A stretch of 64,000 nucleotides of DNA from Amoebidium appalachense (lineage: Eukaryota; Ichthyosporea), in contig CAVNZM010000004.1 of assembly GCA_963693365.1 (NCBI GenBank), positions 3,844,001 to 3,908,000 on the forward strand, given 5' to 3'. Positions 28,724 through 57,143 of this stretch are shown one piece after another. The notes under the pieces are model-generated. The model did no database searches. It was not told the DNA's origin and saw only the letters and a program-made list of their open reading frames with translations. The position numbers were made by a program, and so were the translations under genes. Each line of letters begins with the position of its first letter. The first letter of the stretch is position 1.

Positions 28724-29055
28724 ATGAGCAGGGGGGGGGGAGGGGGGAGGAATGGAGGAGAAGGAGAGAACGAGATCTGGGGGGAAGGGAGAGAAACTTC
28801 GAATGTCCCATGTTGCAGTGTTGATAATATTACACCTTGCGTGAGGAGTCGATTTGTCAACCGGGTGGACGTGACTATACATGTCCAAGCGTGTGTGCAG
28901 GTGTATGTTGTGTTTTGAAGGTGAAGTGAGAGGGGGAGCGGGGGAGGGGGGAGGGGATGGGGGGAGGGGGGAGGACAGGAATGTGTTGGGTTACGTCCTC
29001 ATTATTTATTTAAAGGACAACAGAAAACGAATTTGCGGGAACTCAGAAAGAGAAG

Positions 29056-29087
<32 letters not shown>

Positions 29088-30047
29088 AGAGGAGGTGGGG
29101 GGGAGGTATATTGATTACTGTTATGATGGCTCGGGGTCCTATTCAAAGTAAACATGTCATTCAACCCAGACTGGTGGACTCGCAATAGTGGTGTCCAAGA
29201 AAAGAGCACAAAAACCTAAAGACAATAACACTAAGGACTAACCCATAGGGCAAGTTACATATTCCGATATTTATCTACAACGTACCTGAATTCTTCTTGG
29301 CCAGCTGTGTCTGTTATGTCAAGCTCAACGGTGACATCATCCACGACGAGCTCCTTTGTGTACGAGTCCTCTGTGGAAGGCAAGCACGGCTTAGAACTTT
29401 CATAAGAAAACAAACAAATGGTTGGCAACCCTTCTCATTGAACGGCCGTTTCTACTTATCCTGCAAAACATATCTATGCCAGGTATCTTTATAACTCAAG
29501 ACATTTCCTATTTGCCAGGGCTACACTACATATCAGCGTGTTAATTAGCTTCTTGCAAGCAACCGACAACTATTGAAAAGTGAACACGCAACTACGGGCT
29601 CAGGGAAGGTGAACATACCGATGGTGGGGTCGTACTCCTCCATAAACCTGCGAGGAAGAAAAAACTGGTCAGCCTGATTGAAAATAAAGAAAACACATTA
29701 TAGGCTGTAAACATGCATCGATGTTGTGTGCACTGTTTTGGATAACGAGCCTTGAAGCCCGATCATATACAGGTGTAAGCGAAAGTTGTGTACGATGGCA
29801 GCAGTTATGTCCTTCATAGTTTAATGAGGTTACAAAGCAACCCCGTTGCCGCCAGAAGCTTATCTAATCCCGAAGCGGTGGTGTATGTGTGTGTGTCGTA
29901 TTTTTTTTGTACTGTGATAGTGGAAAAGGCAGGGTAGCAAACAGCTACGTACTGATTTCTGACGAAGGAGAGAGTGATGGCAGACTTGCCCACACCACCA
30001 GGGCCCACCACCACAAAGTGCATCTTCTCGTGATCGTCACCGCCCAT
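27097..30047 (-). CDS. Ras-family small GTPase with CAAX end, 6 exons, 212 aa
   Basis: Minus-strand exons 30047-29953, 29647-29619 (29 nt), 29370-29286, 28420-28288, 27896-27784 and 27280-27097 join in phase and end in TAG. The nucleotide-binding motifs are intact: P-loop GPGGVGKS, switch I EYDPTIEDSY, DTAGQEEF with the catalytic Gln, NKCD, and ETSAKTG. The effector loop is of Ras/Rap type. Switch II is unusual: after DTAGQEEF it reads RGLWGDKH instead of the common SAMRDQYM-like sequence. A Lys/Ala/Gly-rich hypervariable tail of about 40 residues ends in CTIL, a CAAX box whose final Leu predicts geranylgeranylation and membrane attachment. The role is probably GDP/GTP-switched signalling; the exact Ras, Rap or Ral orthology cannot be fixed. 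At 212 aa it is longer than the usual 185-190 because of the tail. Confidence 0.95.
28137..28250. repeat. G-run cluster in Ras intron
   Basis: About 43 G (28137-28179) and a second G-run near 28231-28247 flank GGGGATGGGGATGGGGATTGG. These are C-runs in the sense orientation of the gene. Confidence 0.9.
28641..28722. repeat. (GT)40 microsatellite in Ras intron
   Basis: Pure GT array on the plus strand, which is (CA)n in the sense orientation of the minus-strand Ras gene, within the intron 28421-29285. Confidence 0.95.
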
Positions 30048-31656
30048 CTTGTCCGTCTATTAAGAAAACCTTCCTTTGTATTTTTGGTAAGTTTTCACCT
30101 ATGATTCATGGAAAGAAACCTTCAAAACGTAAGGATACAAAAGGCTGGGAAAGTGAGGCTGTGCTGCTGTTGAGTGATAATTGCTGCCACTTTATATGGG
30201 GTCCGGCTGCGCAAAGCGATGCAGAGATACAGAGCCGTGATATATGCTATAATTTTTGTACCTCTGGTTTGAAAACGTTTATAGATTGGGTTTTAAAAAT
30301 AACCTAGTTTACTGCCGCTGACCACTTTCTCCGGTAGTGTTTGAAGTTTCGCCGGGTTTGCTCCAATGGCTCGAAAAAAGGGGACCAGCTCTAACTATCG
30401 GCGAACAGGTTGCGTGATATGGATTATGAACACTGAGTTGTTTTGGGCAGCCCGAGGTCTTCAAGTACATAAAGTGTTGATTATTAGTATCTAATAAAAA
30501 ACTGTGTCTTAGTACGTTTTAAGTATTTTTTCTCCGTAGTAAACGAGTATAAACGCTCTGAAGAAACAAGACTGACAAAAACTATGTATCTATTGGTCAT
30601 CTTCGCACCCAATTCTGTTCGTAGACCAATCACGTAGGTCCTATCAGTTGGTGTTGTCACCGTGAAGCTGCTGCTCTCTGCGCCAGTTAGCGGGGACTTT
30701 TGGTCCTGAGAATATGTGAACCCTTTCAAATCATCACGTGGTGCAAGGGTGGTGTACGCACTTGTCATAGTACATGCACACGTGTTTTTCTTCTTGCTTT
30801 CCCTTACTATCCATTTACATAACATGAACTTTTAGTTGACCCAGTATGTTTGTTGACAATCCTTCAATTTCGATGACTCGTGCATGGCAGCATCATGCTC
30901 GCAATTGCAATCGCAACTCAGTTGCTATTAAAGCCAAGTGACTGAGTCTAGACGGGCTGCCGTCGAGTTGATTTTGAGTATCAAACAGGGATTCGAAGTA
31001 CAACGGGAACCATATAGTTTGTATTTCTCTTAGACACTTGCATATTCTATGGCAAGCTATCAAAAGTAACCTCGAGCTCTGCGCATGCCATGCTGGTAAA
31101 ACGCAGGTGCATCTTTGCGCAGCAGGAAATTGCAGAAGGCTTTAGAGGAGTTTATTTGGGTCACTCAGAGATCATGTCCGAGGTAGCCTGAGGTTTGAAC
31201 AAGGACATCTTACACAACTCTGGTGTACTTGGAATTGTTTTGTAAAAGACGTATTTGGCAATAGTTGCCTACAAACTATACCAGGTGGAAAATTATCAAT
31301 ATGTATATCATAGTTGTAAAGAACCGCCTTACAGAAATACTGAACCAAGGTAGACTGACACAAATACTTATCACACTAAGCTTTCACCCAAAACTTGAAT
31401 GCTGGTTCCTCAACACACCTACACCTTTCTATTTCTATAAGAGATGAGTTTGAAATTAGATCCGAAATACAAGCTAAGGCGATTTCATAAGGCGATGTGT
31501 AAACAAAAACCTTTGACAACAACAAAAAAAAATCATCAATACCGTCATTGGCACTGTGTCAAAGTCACACCTACAAAAAAGAGTTGCTCAAAAGAATAAT
31601 ACATTCAGAATTACACAACAGCCACCTTAAGTATGGCATGGCTACCCTGAAATCCA

Positions 31657-31697
<41 letters not shown>

Positions 31698-31787
31698 CCC
31701 CCCCCCCCTCCCTTCCTCCCCACCCCCTCCCTACTCTTCCCCTCCCCCAAAAGCCCACCTCTATTGAGCATCATGGCTATTCAGAAG

Positions 31788-31821
<34 letters not shown>

Positions 31822-31837
31822 ACAACAACAACAACAA

Positions 31838-31888
<51 letters not shown>

Positions 31889-31956
31889 ACACACACCCCT
31901 TCACCTTCTTCGGTGCCCATGATTACGTAACACACGACCCACCCCCTCCCCTTCTA

Positions 31957-31989
<33 letters not shown>

Positions 31990-32111
31990 CACACACACAC
32001 ACACACACCCGTTCTCATCACCACCACCAGCCTCGACCATGCCATCACAGGCGCACACTCTCCCACACCTTTGCCTGTCTCGTCCACATATTAAACACCA
32101 ACACCGACGAT
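30048..32111. other. Spacer upstream of Ras and downstream of the acyltransferase
   Basis: About 2 kb. The proximal 1.5 kb is unique, AT-rich sequence and should contain the Ras promoter; an ATTGG/CCAAT string occurs near 30627 (accaatcacg). C-runs at 31658-31707 and 31788-31819, the latter followed by (AAC)n and about 48 A, lie toward the acyltransferase 3' end. A minus-strand reading frame of 113 codons at 30825-30484 has no recognised family and is not called. Confidence 0.6.
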
Positions 32112-33554
32112 TCAGTCATCTTTTTTCTCTTTGGCGTCTTTCACCTCACCCTCTTTCCTCCCTTCGACCTTGGCCTCGCCAGCACCCTCAGCCGGCTGTA
32201 TCGACTTCCCCTCCTCCTTCTCCTCCAGTTTCTGCGGCTGCTCTTTCGGTTTTGGCGTTGGTTTTTCGAGTCCAAATCGACGACATAGCACATCGGCGTA
32301 GATGGCTTGGCGTGCTTTCTTTTCCCTCTCGGATGGGCGGAAGTATTTCAGATAGCCGTCCCAAGGCACCGGTATAAGGCCTGCTTGGTCGCATATAGCC
32401 TGCTTGACTCGGGCTGCAAACTCCACGGCTGATTCGTTTTCCCTCCGTGTCTGTATATGTTGTGGGAACATCAGAAAACGGTTGTTGCAAGGCCATAGGA
32501 TGCACAGGCATAATAAATACGGCGCCCCGGTAGCCCACTGTGTTCCCACCTTGCCTCCCCCCCCCCCCCCCCCAAAAAAAAAAAAAAAAAAAATCACCCA
32601 CACATCCCCCAACCCCCCACCCTCCCTACGAAATCAGACAGACAACCCCCCCTCCCCCCACCCCCCCCACCCCACCTTTAAAAAAAAAAAAGAAAAAGAA
32701 AAAACGGATGTGTGTGTGTGTGTGTGTATGCGCACGCGCGCGTGTGTGTCTGGTTGGGGAGGGGGGGGGGGTTTGAATGCGTCAAAAAGTACGAAGTACA
32801 CAAGAACAAACGGATAACACGATGCAGAATGCAAGCCATACATAAAGAGTATGCATAATAAGCAGAGCCCATCCTCAGGGGGGGCCCACGTCATCCACAG
32901 TACCCGAGTTTCGACCTATTCCCCTCGTAAACAAAACCCAACTCAGATACTGTTTCACTTGAACATGAGTAGGGGGGGGGGGGGGGGGGGGGGGGGGAGG
33001 GGGGACTGTCATCCGTCTCCCTCCGCATGCTATCTGCTTACTCGTCACCCATCTTCTACTGGCACTAGCAATCAATACTACCCTCTTCTATAAACTGGCT
33101 GTAACTGCTACTTTTTAGCTGGAGAAAACGGGCTGCAGATCATAAAAGTGCTGGGACGTGAGACATCAATTGCTTATGTTGGTGTATGTGTGCACAGGTT
33201 GAAAGGGTATAAATTAACAGTGGTTGTTTAAGGGTGCAGTGGTGTAATGTGCGAACCTGCAACCACGTGTGCCTGATTGTAGGGACGTGTGTGTGTGTGT
33301 GTATATGTGAATGTGTGTGTGTGTGTGTGTGCACGCGCGCGCGCATTAGGGTAGCGCCCGATCTCCTTCTCCCCCTCCCCCCTCCCCCCTCTCGCCTACT
33401 CTCCCCCTCCCCTTTCTTTCCTCTCTCCTTGTCCAGATGTCTACTGGCGGCCTTCCTCTCCCTCTCGCTCTCCTGTGTCTTCACCTCCTCCCCTCTCTCC
33501 CAACATCCCCACCCCATGTGTGTGTGCAAACGTGCACACAGGTGTTTCCGCATT

Positions 33555-33586
<32 letters not shown>

Positions 33587-34145
33587 CATCACCTGAGGCT
33601 CCAGAAACCACACGTCAGCCACCACACACCATGACGTCATGAGTCTAACCACATGCCGAGGGAACGAATAAAGCTTCGAGTTCCAGAATGCGTCGCCAAA
33701 CAAGCGGTTGTATTTGATTGCAATAGGTACAACCTCAGCATCAAGGTCAAAGGCACCGCGTTTGAACATGACGGCGTATTCGTTATTGACGCATGTGCCC
33801 TCAGGGAACACGAGGAGGGGCGGTTTGGTGGGGTCCTGTGGGTGTATAACGGAAGGGTTAAAAAGGCACGCACGCACCGTGATATCTGCATAAATACCAC
33901 CTTCTTGCATGCTCATTCCCCATAAGCTTTTGTATCCCCCCCCCCCCCCCCCCCCCCACCACCACCACCACCACCACCCCCATCCCCACCCCCACTACCA
34001 CACGCTGCCTTTTTTTTTTTGTATTTAGGGTGCTCCATTTACCCTATAGGTCCCTTTGTCCCATATCACAATCTTCTGATGGGAATCTTATCGTCTGTCG
34101 CCCTACTACGTAACGGGCATCCATAAACGTACAGCTCCCGGCTGA

Positions 34146-34189
<44 letters not shown>

Positions 34190-34406
34190 AAAAAAAAAAA
34201 AAAACACCACCACCCACACACCAGCATTCAGACACACAGACCGCAACAGCATCATCCCTCAGTATCACTCATCCTCGATTCTACTTAGGCCCCCTCCTCT
34301 ACCCCTTTGTCCCTCCTCTTCTGACCCTACAACCCCCCTGTGAACAGAAGCACCCACACACCAACCCTACGTCTCCGTCCCTACCAACTAACCATCCCCC
34401 CCCCTC

Positions 34407-34440
<34 letters not shown>

Positions 34441-35201
34441 GCCCCGACCCCACCCTCCACCAGCTATTGCACCCAACCCACTCGATATTGCTCACCACAC
34501 ATAATCACACATGCCATCCCCCCTCCCCCTCCCCCTTCTCCCCCTCCCCCCTGCCCACTCACCTGTCACATCCTGCCTACCCATCAAGCAAAGCATTTCC
34601 TCTCCGTATTCACCCAAACCACCACCCCAACACAATTGCCGAAGACAAACCAAACACACAACCCACCACGCACCTGAATATGAGCCTTAATCTTCGACGT
34701 CATAGTGGTTCTCTCCTTGGCATCCATACGATCAAACCAAAGGTTGTTCATGCAATCCAGCACGTATTTCTGGAAAAACCCAATGGCCCCGGGCTGTTTC
34801 TGGCCCACCAAGCACACCACACAGTAGTTGAGCACAACCACAATGTCAAGCACGCTGCTGTGGTTGGCAACGTACACCTGTGTGGTTGCACGTACAGGGG
34901 TTAGTGTCCTGCTATGTTTTTAGGTTAGTGTTATGTTTTGGGCTGCTACAAAGCTTCCCTTCCCATTATGCCGCCATTTCCTTCTTCCTCCCCCTCCAAC
35001 TCCCCGCCCCCCCCCCCCCCCCCCCCCCCCCCGGCCCCCCTCCCGCTCCCGGGGGCGTACCTAGGAGATTTCTGTGCTGGTGTATGTATCCCTTCCCTGA
35101 GTGTGCGTACATGTGGGTTTGGGTGAGTGTGTCTGCGTGTTTATGTTTCAAATAGCTGGATGATGAGTGAATTTTTATATACGTGTGTGTGAGTGTGCGA
35201 G

Positions 35202-35258
<57 letters not shown>

Positions 35259-35544
35259 TTTGTTTTTGTGGTGTTGTGTGTGTGCTTTTTTTTTTTTTTT
35301 TTTTTTTTTTGGGGGGGGGGGGGGAGGGGGGGAGGGGGGGGGGGGGGGGGGGGGGGGGGAAGGCAACGGTACACAGTGTTAGGTGCAAGGTGGCACAGAA
35401 TGGCAGGCCAAACCCGACCGGGAGGTGAGGGAAGATGTGGAGGTGGAAGAGAAAGGGGCAGAGAGACAGAGGGAGAGGGGGGTGGGAAAGGGTGAAGTAG
35501 AGGGAAAGGAGAGGGAATTGGGGGGAAAGATAGGTGAGGGCGGG

Positions 35545-35581
<37 letters not shown>

Positions 35582-37459
35582 TAGAGTATGTTACAGAGTA
35601 TGAAGTACACATGACGGACAACACAATGCAGCTTGCCAAGCCGGGGGGAGGGGGGGGGGGGGGATTGAGGGGTTGCTTAGCATAGCGTGGGTGGGGGTTT
35701 GGGGGCTGAGGGGGTGGGGGGGAGGGGGGAGAGGGGGGTGAGCTATTTTTTGCACTTCCACCACACAATGTGCAGCTAACCCCATAATGCCGGGAATTTG
35801 ATGACATTCGAAAGCAACAAAACGATAAAAAATATAGTACTGCTGCGGAGAACGTGCAGGTAGAAGGTGGGGGGGGGGGGGGGGGGGGGGAGAGGTGGAG
35901 TGTGTGTAGAGAATGAGGGGCAAAGAAACAACAAGAAAAAGAGACCGAGGCGTAAAGCCAAATGGTCGTGGTGGTGGTGGTGGGGGGGGTTGAACCTGGT
36001 TAGCCCGGCGGGGTGGAGGAGACCCGTGATACTTGATCACACCACTCCAAGACGCAATCCACATGAATGAGAGCAGCTGCAGAGCCTTTTGCTGGTAGTA
36101 AAGTTGGGTGTTTCGATCCTTGAAAAGAAGAGTAATGAGGTAGATGAGGAAGAAGAGAACCACACCGGTTGCGAGGGAGAGCGCTCTTAGCGGGAAGAGG
36201 ATGAGGTATCGTATGACTACACCTATGCAGTACGATGGGAGCAAGTAGATGTTCCAGTTCCAATGCTCTCGTGGCATGCACTCGAAACAGATGGAGAAGG
36301 AGTCCTGGACGATGCTTTCTACACTGTTGCTCACATAGGGTGAGACGTCCAGAAACCCAAACGTCGTTTTTCGTTGATAGCCTGTGTATGTAAGAATCTG
36401 TTAGGGTACCGACGAAAAAGGAACAAAACAACACAGCCAGTACATCTAAAACGAATCATCCACTCAAAAAAATAAGGAACATGGGCCCACCCTTACACAG
36501 TGTTAGTTAGTTCCTTAAGTTGATCTGCCTGTACATTTTCCTCTCTCTTGGTTCCTGACTCCCTTCTAGCTCAAGTCCCCAACACAAAGAGCACACCAAA
36601 ACTCGACTCACGTTGCAGGAGAAAATTAACATACAAATGAATCCCCTCTATTGCCAACAAATTCTTTGATTCCCCTTTCCCATCACTTTCCTCCCAAACT
36701 TCTGCCCTTCCTTCATCCTCCCGGTCACTCTCTCAAGTTCGCATTTTTTGGTGCAGCTCCCCGAGTTTGTGCCCTCTTCATGGATCCCCCCTCCCTCCCC
36801 CCTCCTTCCTCCCCCCCCCCCCCCCCCCCCCCCCCCAACACACACACACACAGACTATTTAGCTACCCCTCCCGTTGGAACCCCATTCCCCAGAAAGCTG
36901 CCCATCTGCAAGAACTCTATATTTGTTTGCTTTCTATTCCATCCCTCCAAACGCATCCTCCTGCTTGCCCTGTTTTTCTAGTCAAGAAGATCCTCTCTCA
37001 TAAAGAGGCTAGGCACAATATAAGCTTTCCCTTTACCAGCAAACACTAACACAGGCAATACGAACCTTCTGCCGCCTCTGCAGCCAGCTGCTGCTCGAAA
37101 TCTTCCGAGAATAGATCCAAGAAGTATTTTTGCATAGCCTCCATATCCACAGTTCCCTGCTTGAAAAGTGCACCGAAGCCGCCGGTGCTCTTGTTTGACA
37201 TCTTTTGTGCCAAGAACGTGGACGGCTGTGTGATGCGGTGGAGGTCATCCACACCCGAGCCAGCCCACTTGGCCCTAGGGTTCGCCAGGAGCTTTTCCTG
37301 GGAATTGACTGTGTTTTTTCTAAGGGCTGCTTCATCTTCAGTTTGAGTGCTCACGCTAATGAATGCATTAGTTGGTTTATGTGTGTGTTCCTCGGAGTGT
37401 GTGTGGTTAACGACATTTTCCACAGCGGGCTCGCTGCTGGTGTCATCTGTGGACGACAT
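32112..37459 (-). CDS. GPAT3/4-type glycerol-3-phosphate acyltransferase, 5 exons, 521 aa
   Basis: Minus-strand exons 37459-37066, 36381-35996, 34877-34674, 33835-33593 and 32450-32112 join in phase and end in TGA. The first step of glycerolipid synthesis at the ER membrane, acylation of glycerol-3-phosphate, is the expected activity. The exon 36381-35996 carries two adjacent hydrophobic segments (LLPSYCIGVVIRYLILFPL and a following one). The LPLAT motifs are in order: NHSSVLD (HX4D catalytic motif), LWFDR, LVFPEGTCVNNEY, VPIAIKYN, then FGDAFWN and WDGYLKYF, which are characteristic of animal GPAT3/GPAT4 rather than of plain AGPATs. The N-terminal 130 residues are hydrophilic and unlike the family. 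The C-terminal tail of about 60 residues is Glu/Lys-rich and low complexity. The gene is spread over 5.3 kb by long repeat-rich introns. Confidence 0.93.
32771..32879 (-). repeat. Dispersed poly-C-bounded element, copy 6 (minus)
   Basis: Read on the minus strand it starts cctgaggatgggctctgctt, continues attatgcatactc, then ttgtgtacttcgtact and gacgcattcaaac, and enters a C-run. Both ends match copy 2. It lies in the last acyltransferase intron, in sense orientation. Confidence 0.88.
34147..34204. repeat. C-run/A-run compound tract
   Basis: About 33 C followed directly by about 25 A, then CACCACCACCCACACACC, in the acyltransferase intron 33836-34673. A second C-run is at 34402-34438. Confidence 0.93.
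35205..35360. repeat. (GT)n then T-run then G-run compound
   Basis: A GT array of about 20 units (35211-35250), a T-run of about 23 (35288-35310) and an interrupted G-run to about 35359. In reverse complement this is the same C-A-CA compound seen elsewhere. Confidence 0.93.
35581..35642 (-). repeat. Dispersed poly-C-bounded element, copy 5 (minus, short)
   Basis: On the minus strand: cttggcaagctgcattgtgt, tgtccgtcatgtgtacttca and tactctgtaacatactctat, then about 36 C. A C-run also lies on its other side. It is in an acyltransferase intron, in sense orientation. Confidence 0.85.
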
Positions 37460-54458
<16,999 letters not shown>

Positions 54459-54708
54459 ATCACCTTCGACTGCTGCTGATTTACAATAATGGGTTTTCAT
54501 GCTACTATTTGGAGGTTCGTTAACGGCCAAATATGTGCGTTTTTTTATTTTTATGCCGCTTTAGTTGATATCATAATACTCCTAGCACATTGCACGCTAT
54601 TATTTACCGTTCAATTTGAACTGAATGATTTATCTGATACGTACACACACACGCATACATACACACATGCATATACACACACACACCGTCACCCACACAC
54701 ACACGCGC

Positions 54709-54767
<59 letters not shown>

Positions 54768-55288
54768 CTCTTTTATTACCCACTATAACTGGAGGGGGGG
54801 GGGGGTAAAGACAAGGTCACAAACCCCCCCCCCCCCCCCCCCCCTCTCCCGGGAGCCTAATCACTCTGCTGTATATTTTTGTTTTTGGCAGATCATCTGC
54901 TGATAGCAAATTAATGTTCCGCTTTTCAAGACCAATTCATCTTGCAACAGTTTGCATAATCTGCTGGTATGGCTGGGCCACCAGCTGAATATATTTGGCT
55001 AGCCTAAGGAGAGTTCATGTCATTCTGCTTGTAGTGCCTTTGATTGAATAATTCTCTCTTTAAATTTGCACAAGTCAGCTAAAAAGAGACAGCTGTATTG
55101 ATTGTAGTTCAGATCTGGGTAGACAGCAAAAGATTGTCAATGGTTCAGTAAAATTTTAAAAAGCAGAAAATTCTGCCTTTTGCACAAAAACTGCTTCGTG
55201 CGCATGCAGAATACGTCGTGAAAAGATGGCATACAGGCACATATATATGCTGTATGTATGCATTCACTTCGTCACACCACATGAATAG

Positions 55289-55346
<58 letters not shown>

Positions 55347-57143
55347 AGCCCCTCCCTCCCTCTCTCCGTAAACAGCAGCTCAGGCAGTTCCAAACCGTCC
55401 CCATCCCTCCCCGTCGTGTCCGGGTGTCACGAAATTTTGAACAGTCTGGCGAGCCCCTCACACGCGTCGAGGTTGATGCCACTGAGCTACATATAATAAA
55501 TGCTAAAAAAAAACATTTAATATCCTGGCCGGAAAGCCGCAATATATATATACAGCAATGCCATTGGCTCATCATGTGAATTCTTGCATAAATATTGATT
55601 TGGAAGCTTGGCACTACACCCCAAAGGCCCACCTATTAGCGCTTTAAGACTCTACTCATCTCAGAGCGGCACGTGGGCGTAAACAGTTACATTCTCGAAT
55701 ACGGTTATGTCAGTACTAGTGGGGCAGGTATATTGCAGGTGTGTGTGTGTGACAGTCTGTACGGCGCGCTTCTTTCATGCTTTTTGGCGCCAAAATCAGA
55801 GGACATGATATTAGACAGCCTAATAATAAAATCCGCATTGGATTGGTCAACAAAAATATGTGTATGACGCCCCACCAATTACTGTCTAGATTGACTGTTG
55901 TCCCCTGCGGCGTTTGACCTTGATGCTTGCGTGCTGATGATTCGGTTGTACACATCGAACGCTGAACCGTTCCCATGCATCGTTCTGTATAGTATACAGT
56001 ATATAAGAAGCTCACTCAGCAATACCAATGCTGTTTAATAATAAGCGTATAGCTAAATTTATATATTTCTATGTATTTTATATACAAATGGCTAGGCTAT
56101 AGAATATATCATTTGGCTATACTATCCTCTATTGTCACAACCTTTTAGTACATCCTTTCTAGGTCTTCACTGTGACATTACATGTGTATTCCTATTGGTT
56201 AACATCATGTCTTAATATAGCTCATTTTTTATATCTCTGGCCCCAAGGCCCTGCTGCCGACTGGTTGGATGCGTCCAGTACAGTTTGCACTTTGGCGGGC
56301 ACCGGTGCGCTGAACAAGCGAGAAAAGGAGGAAACGAAAGGAAACGTAACAACTTTTCTTTATTATTTCTGTGCGGAGCTTTATAGAGAAAAGGGGGAAA
56401 TTGTCAACAGAACACTTTTATACCTAAAGAACCGCAAAGCTCAAGGCAAGTCATGGTGTTTGTGCTTTTTCCCCTTTTCATGATGGGCAGTTCCTTATTT
56501 TTTTATTTCTTTTTTTTTACTGTCCGCCTGAGCGATTGAGGGAGAGTCGAGGAGTAGGTTTTAGATCGCTTTGACACACATAAAACTCCTAGGTTGCGCA
56601 AACTATTCGGCTTCTTCTTCTTGTATACTTTGAGACGTTGGTCATAGTTGTGGAATTCTTCTTCGTGTTCAAGGGCATTCGGTTTCTGGTTCAATTTTGC
56701 GTTGAAGTGTGGTAACAAGAACACGTTCTTAGGATGCCGACGCTTCTATTATTACACGGCTACCGGTTCACGTTTCTGTATTTTCCACAACTCCTATATT
56801 TCGTGTCACAGATACGAATCTACGATCGTATGCGGGATTAGTTTCAAATGATCAAGCAGGGTTGTCCGCACCTAGTATATGGAGGAACTGGCAACGCAAC
56901 AAGCGAACGGCAGCAGAGACTACAGGTGGAGCAGAAGAATGTTTTTTCGCCTTCGGGTCGCTCTCCCCTCAAAGTTTCAAAATTTCTCTAAAATGTTTTC
57001 GCAGAGATGTTGGACTCTACACACTCTTTGTCATCGAACCATCTTTTCCATTGGAGTTTCCTCTTTATTTTTATGACAACAAGCACTTTTTTATATATAG
57101 CGTTTTTTGGTGGTTGACAGGTGGTATCCACAGGGTCCAGAAG
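54459..57143. other. Spacer between aminopeptidase P and RAD21
   Basis: 2.7 kb. It contains a (CA)n array (54713-54766), C-runs at 54824-54843 and 55289-55346 (the latter about 58 C), and otherwise AT-rich unique sequence. A TATA-like tatataag occurs at 56000-56007, and ATTGG/CCAAT strings near 55563, 55846 and 56195. A T-rich tract ends in gacag at 57120, a possible acceptor for a spliced RAD21 5' UTR. No gene is recognised. Confidence 0.55.

Noticed and set aside
30484-30825. 113-codon minus-strand frame upstream of the Ras gene
   Set aside because: It is moderately protein-like in composition but has no family resemblance and no partner exons. It was left as part of the spacer rather than called a gene.
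56245-56483. Segment first read as the C-terminus of aminopeptidase P
   Set aside because: The true last exon was found at 54402-54458 (EAAYDWLMWQTRPLGR and stop), which joins in phase after exon 18. The 56245 segment has no other family match.
56836-56960. A short frame containing IKQGCPHLVY, reminiscent of a reverse-transcriptase KQGCP motif
   Set aside because: It is isolated, with no YxDD motif or other RT blocks on either side, so it is most likely coincidence.
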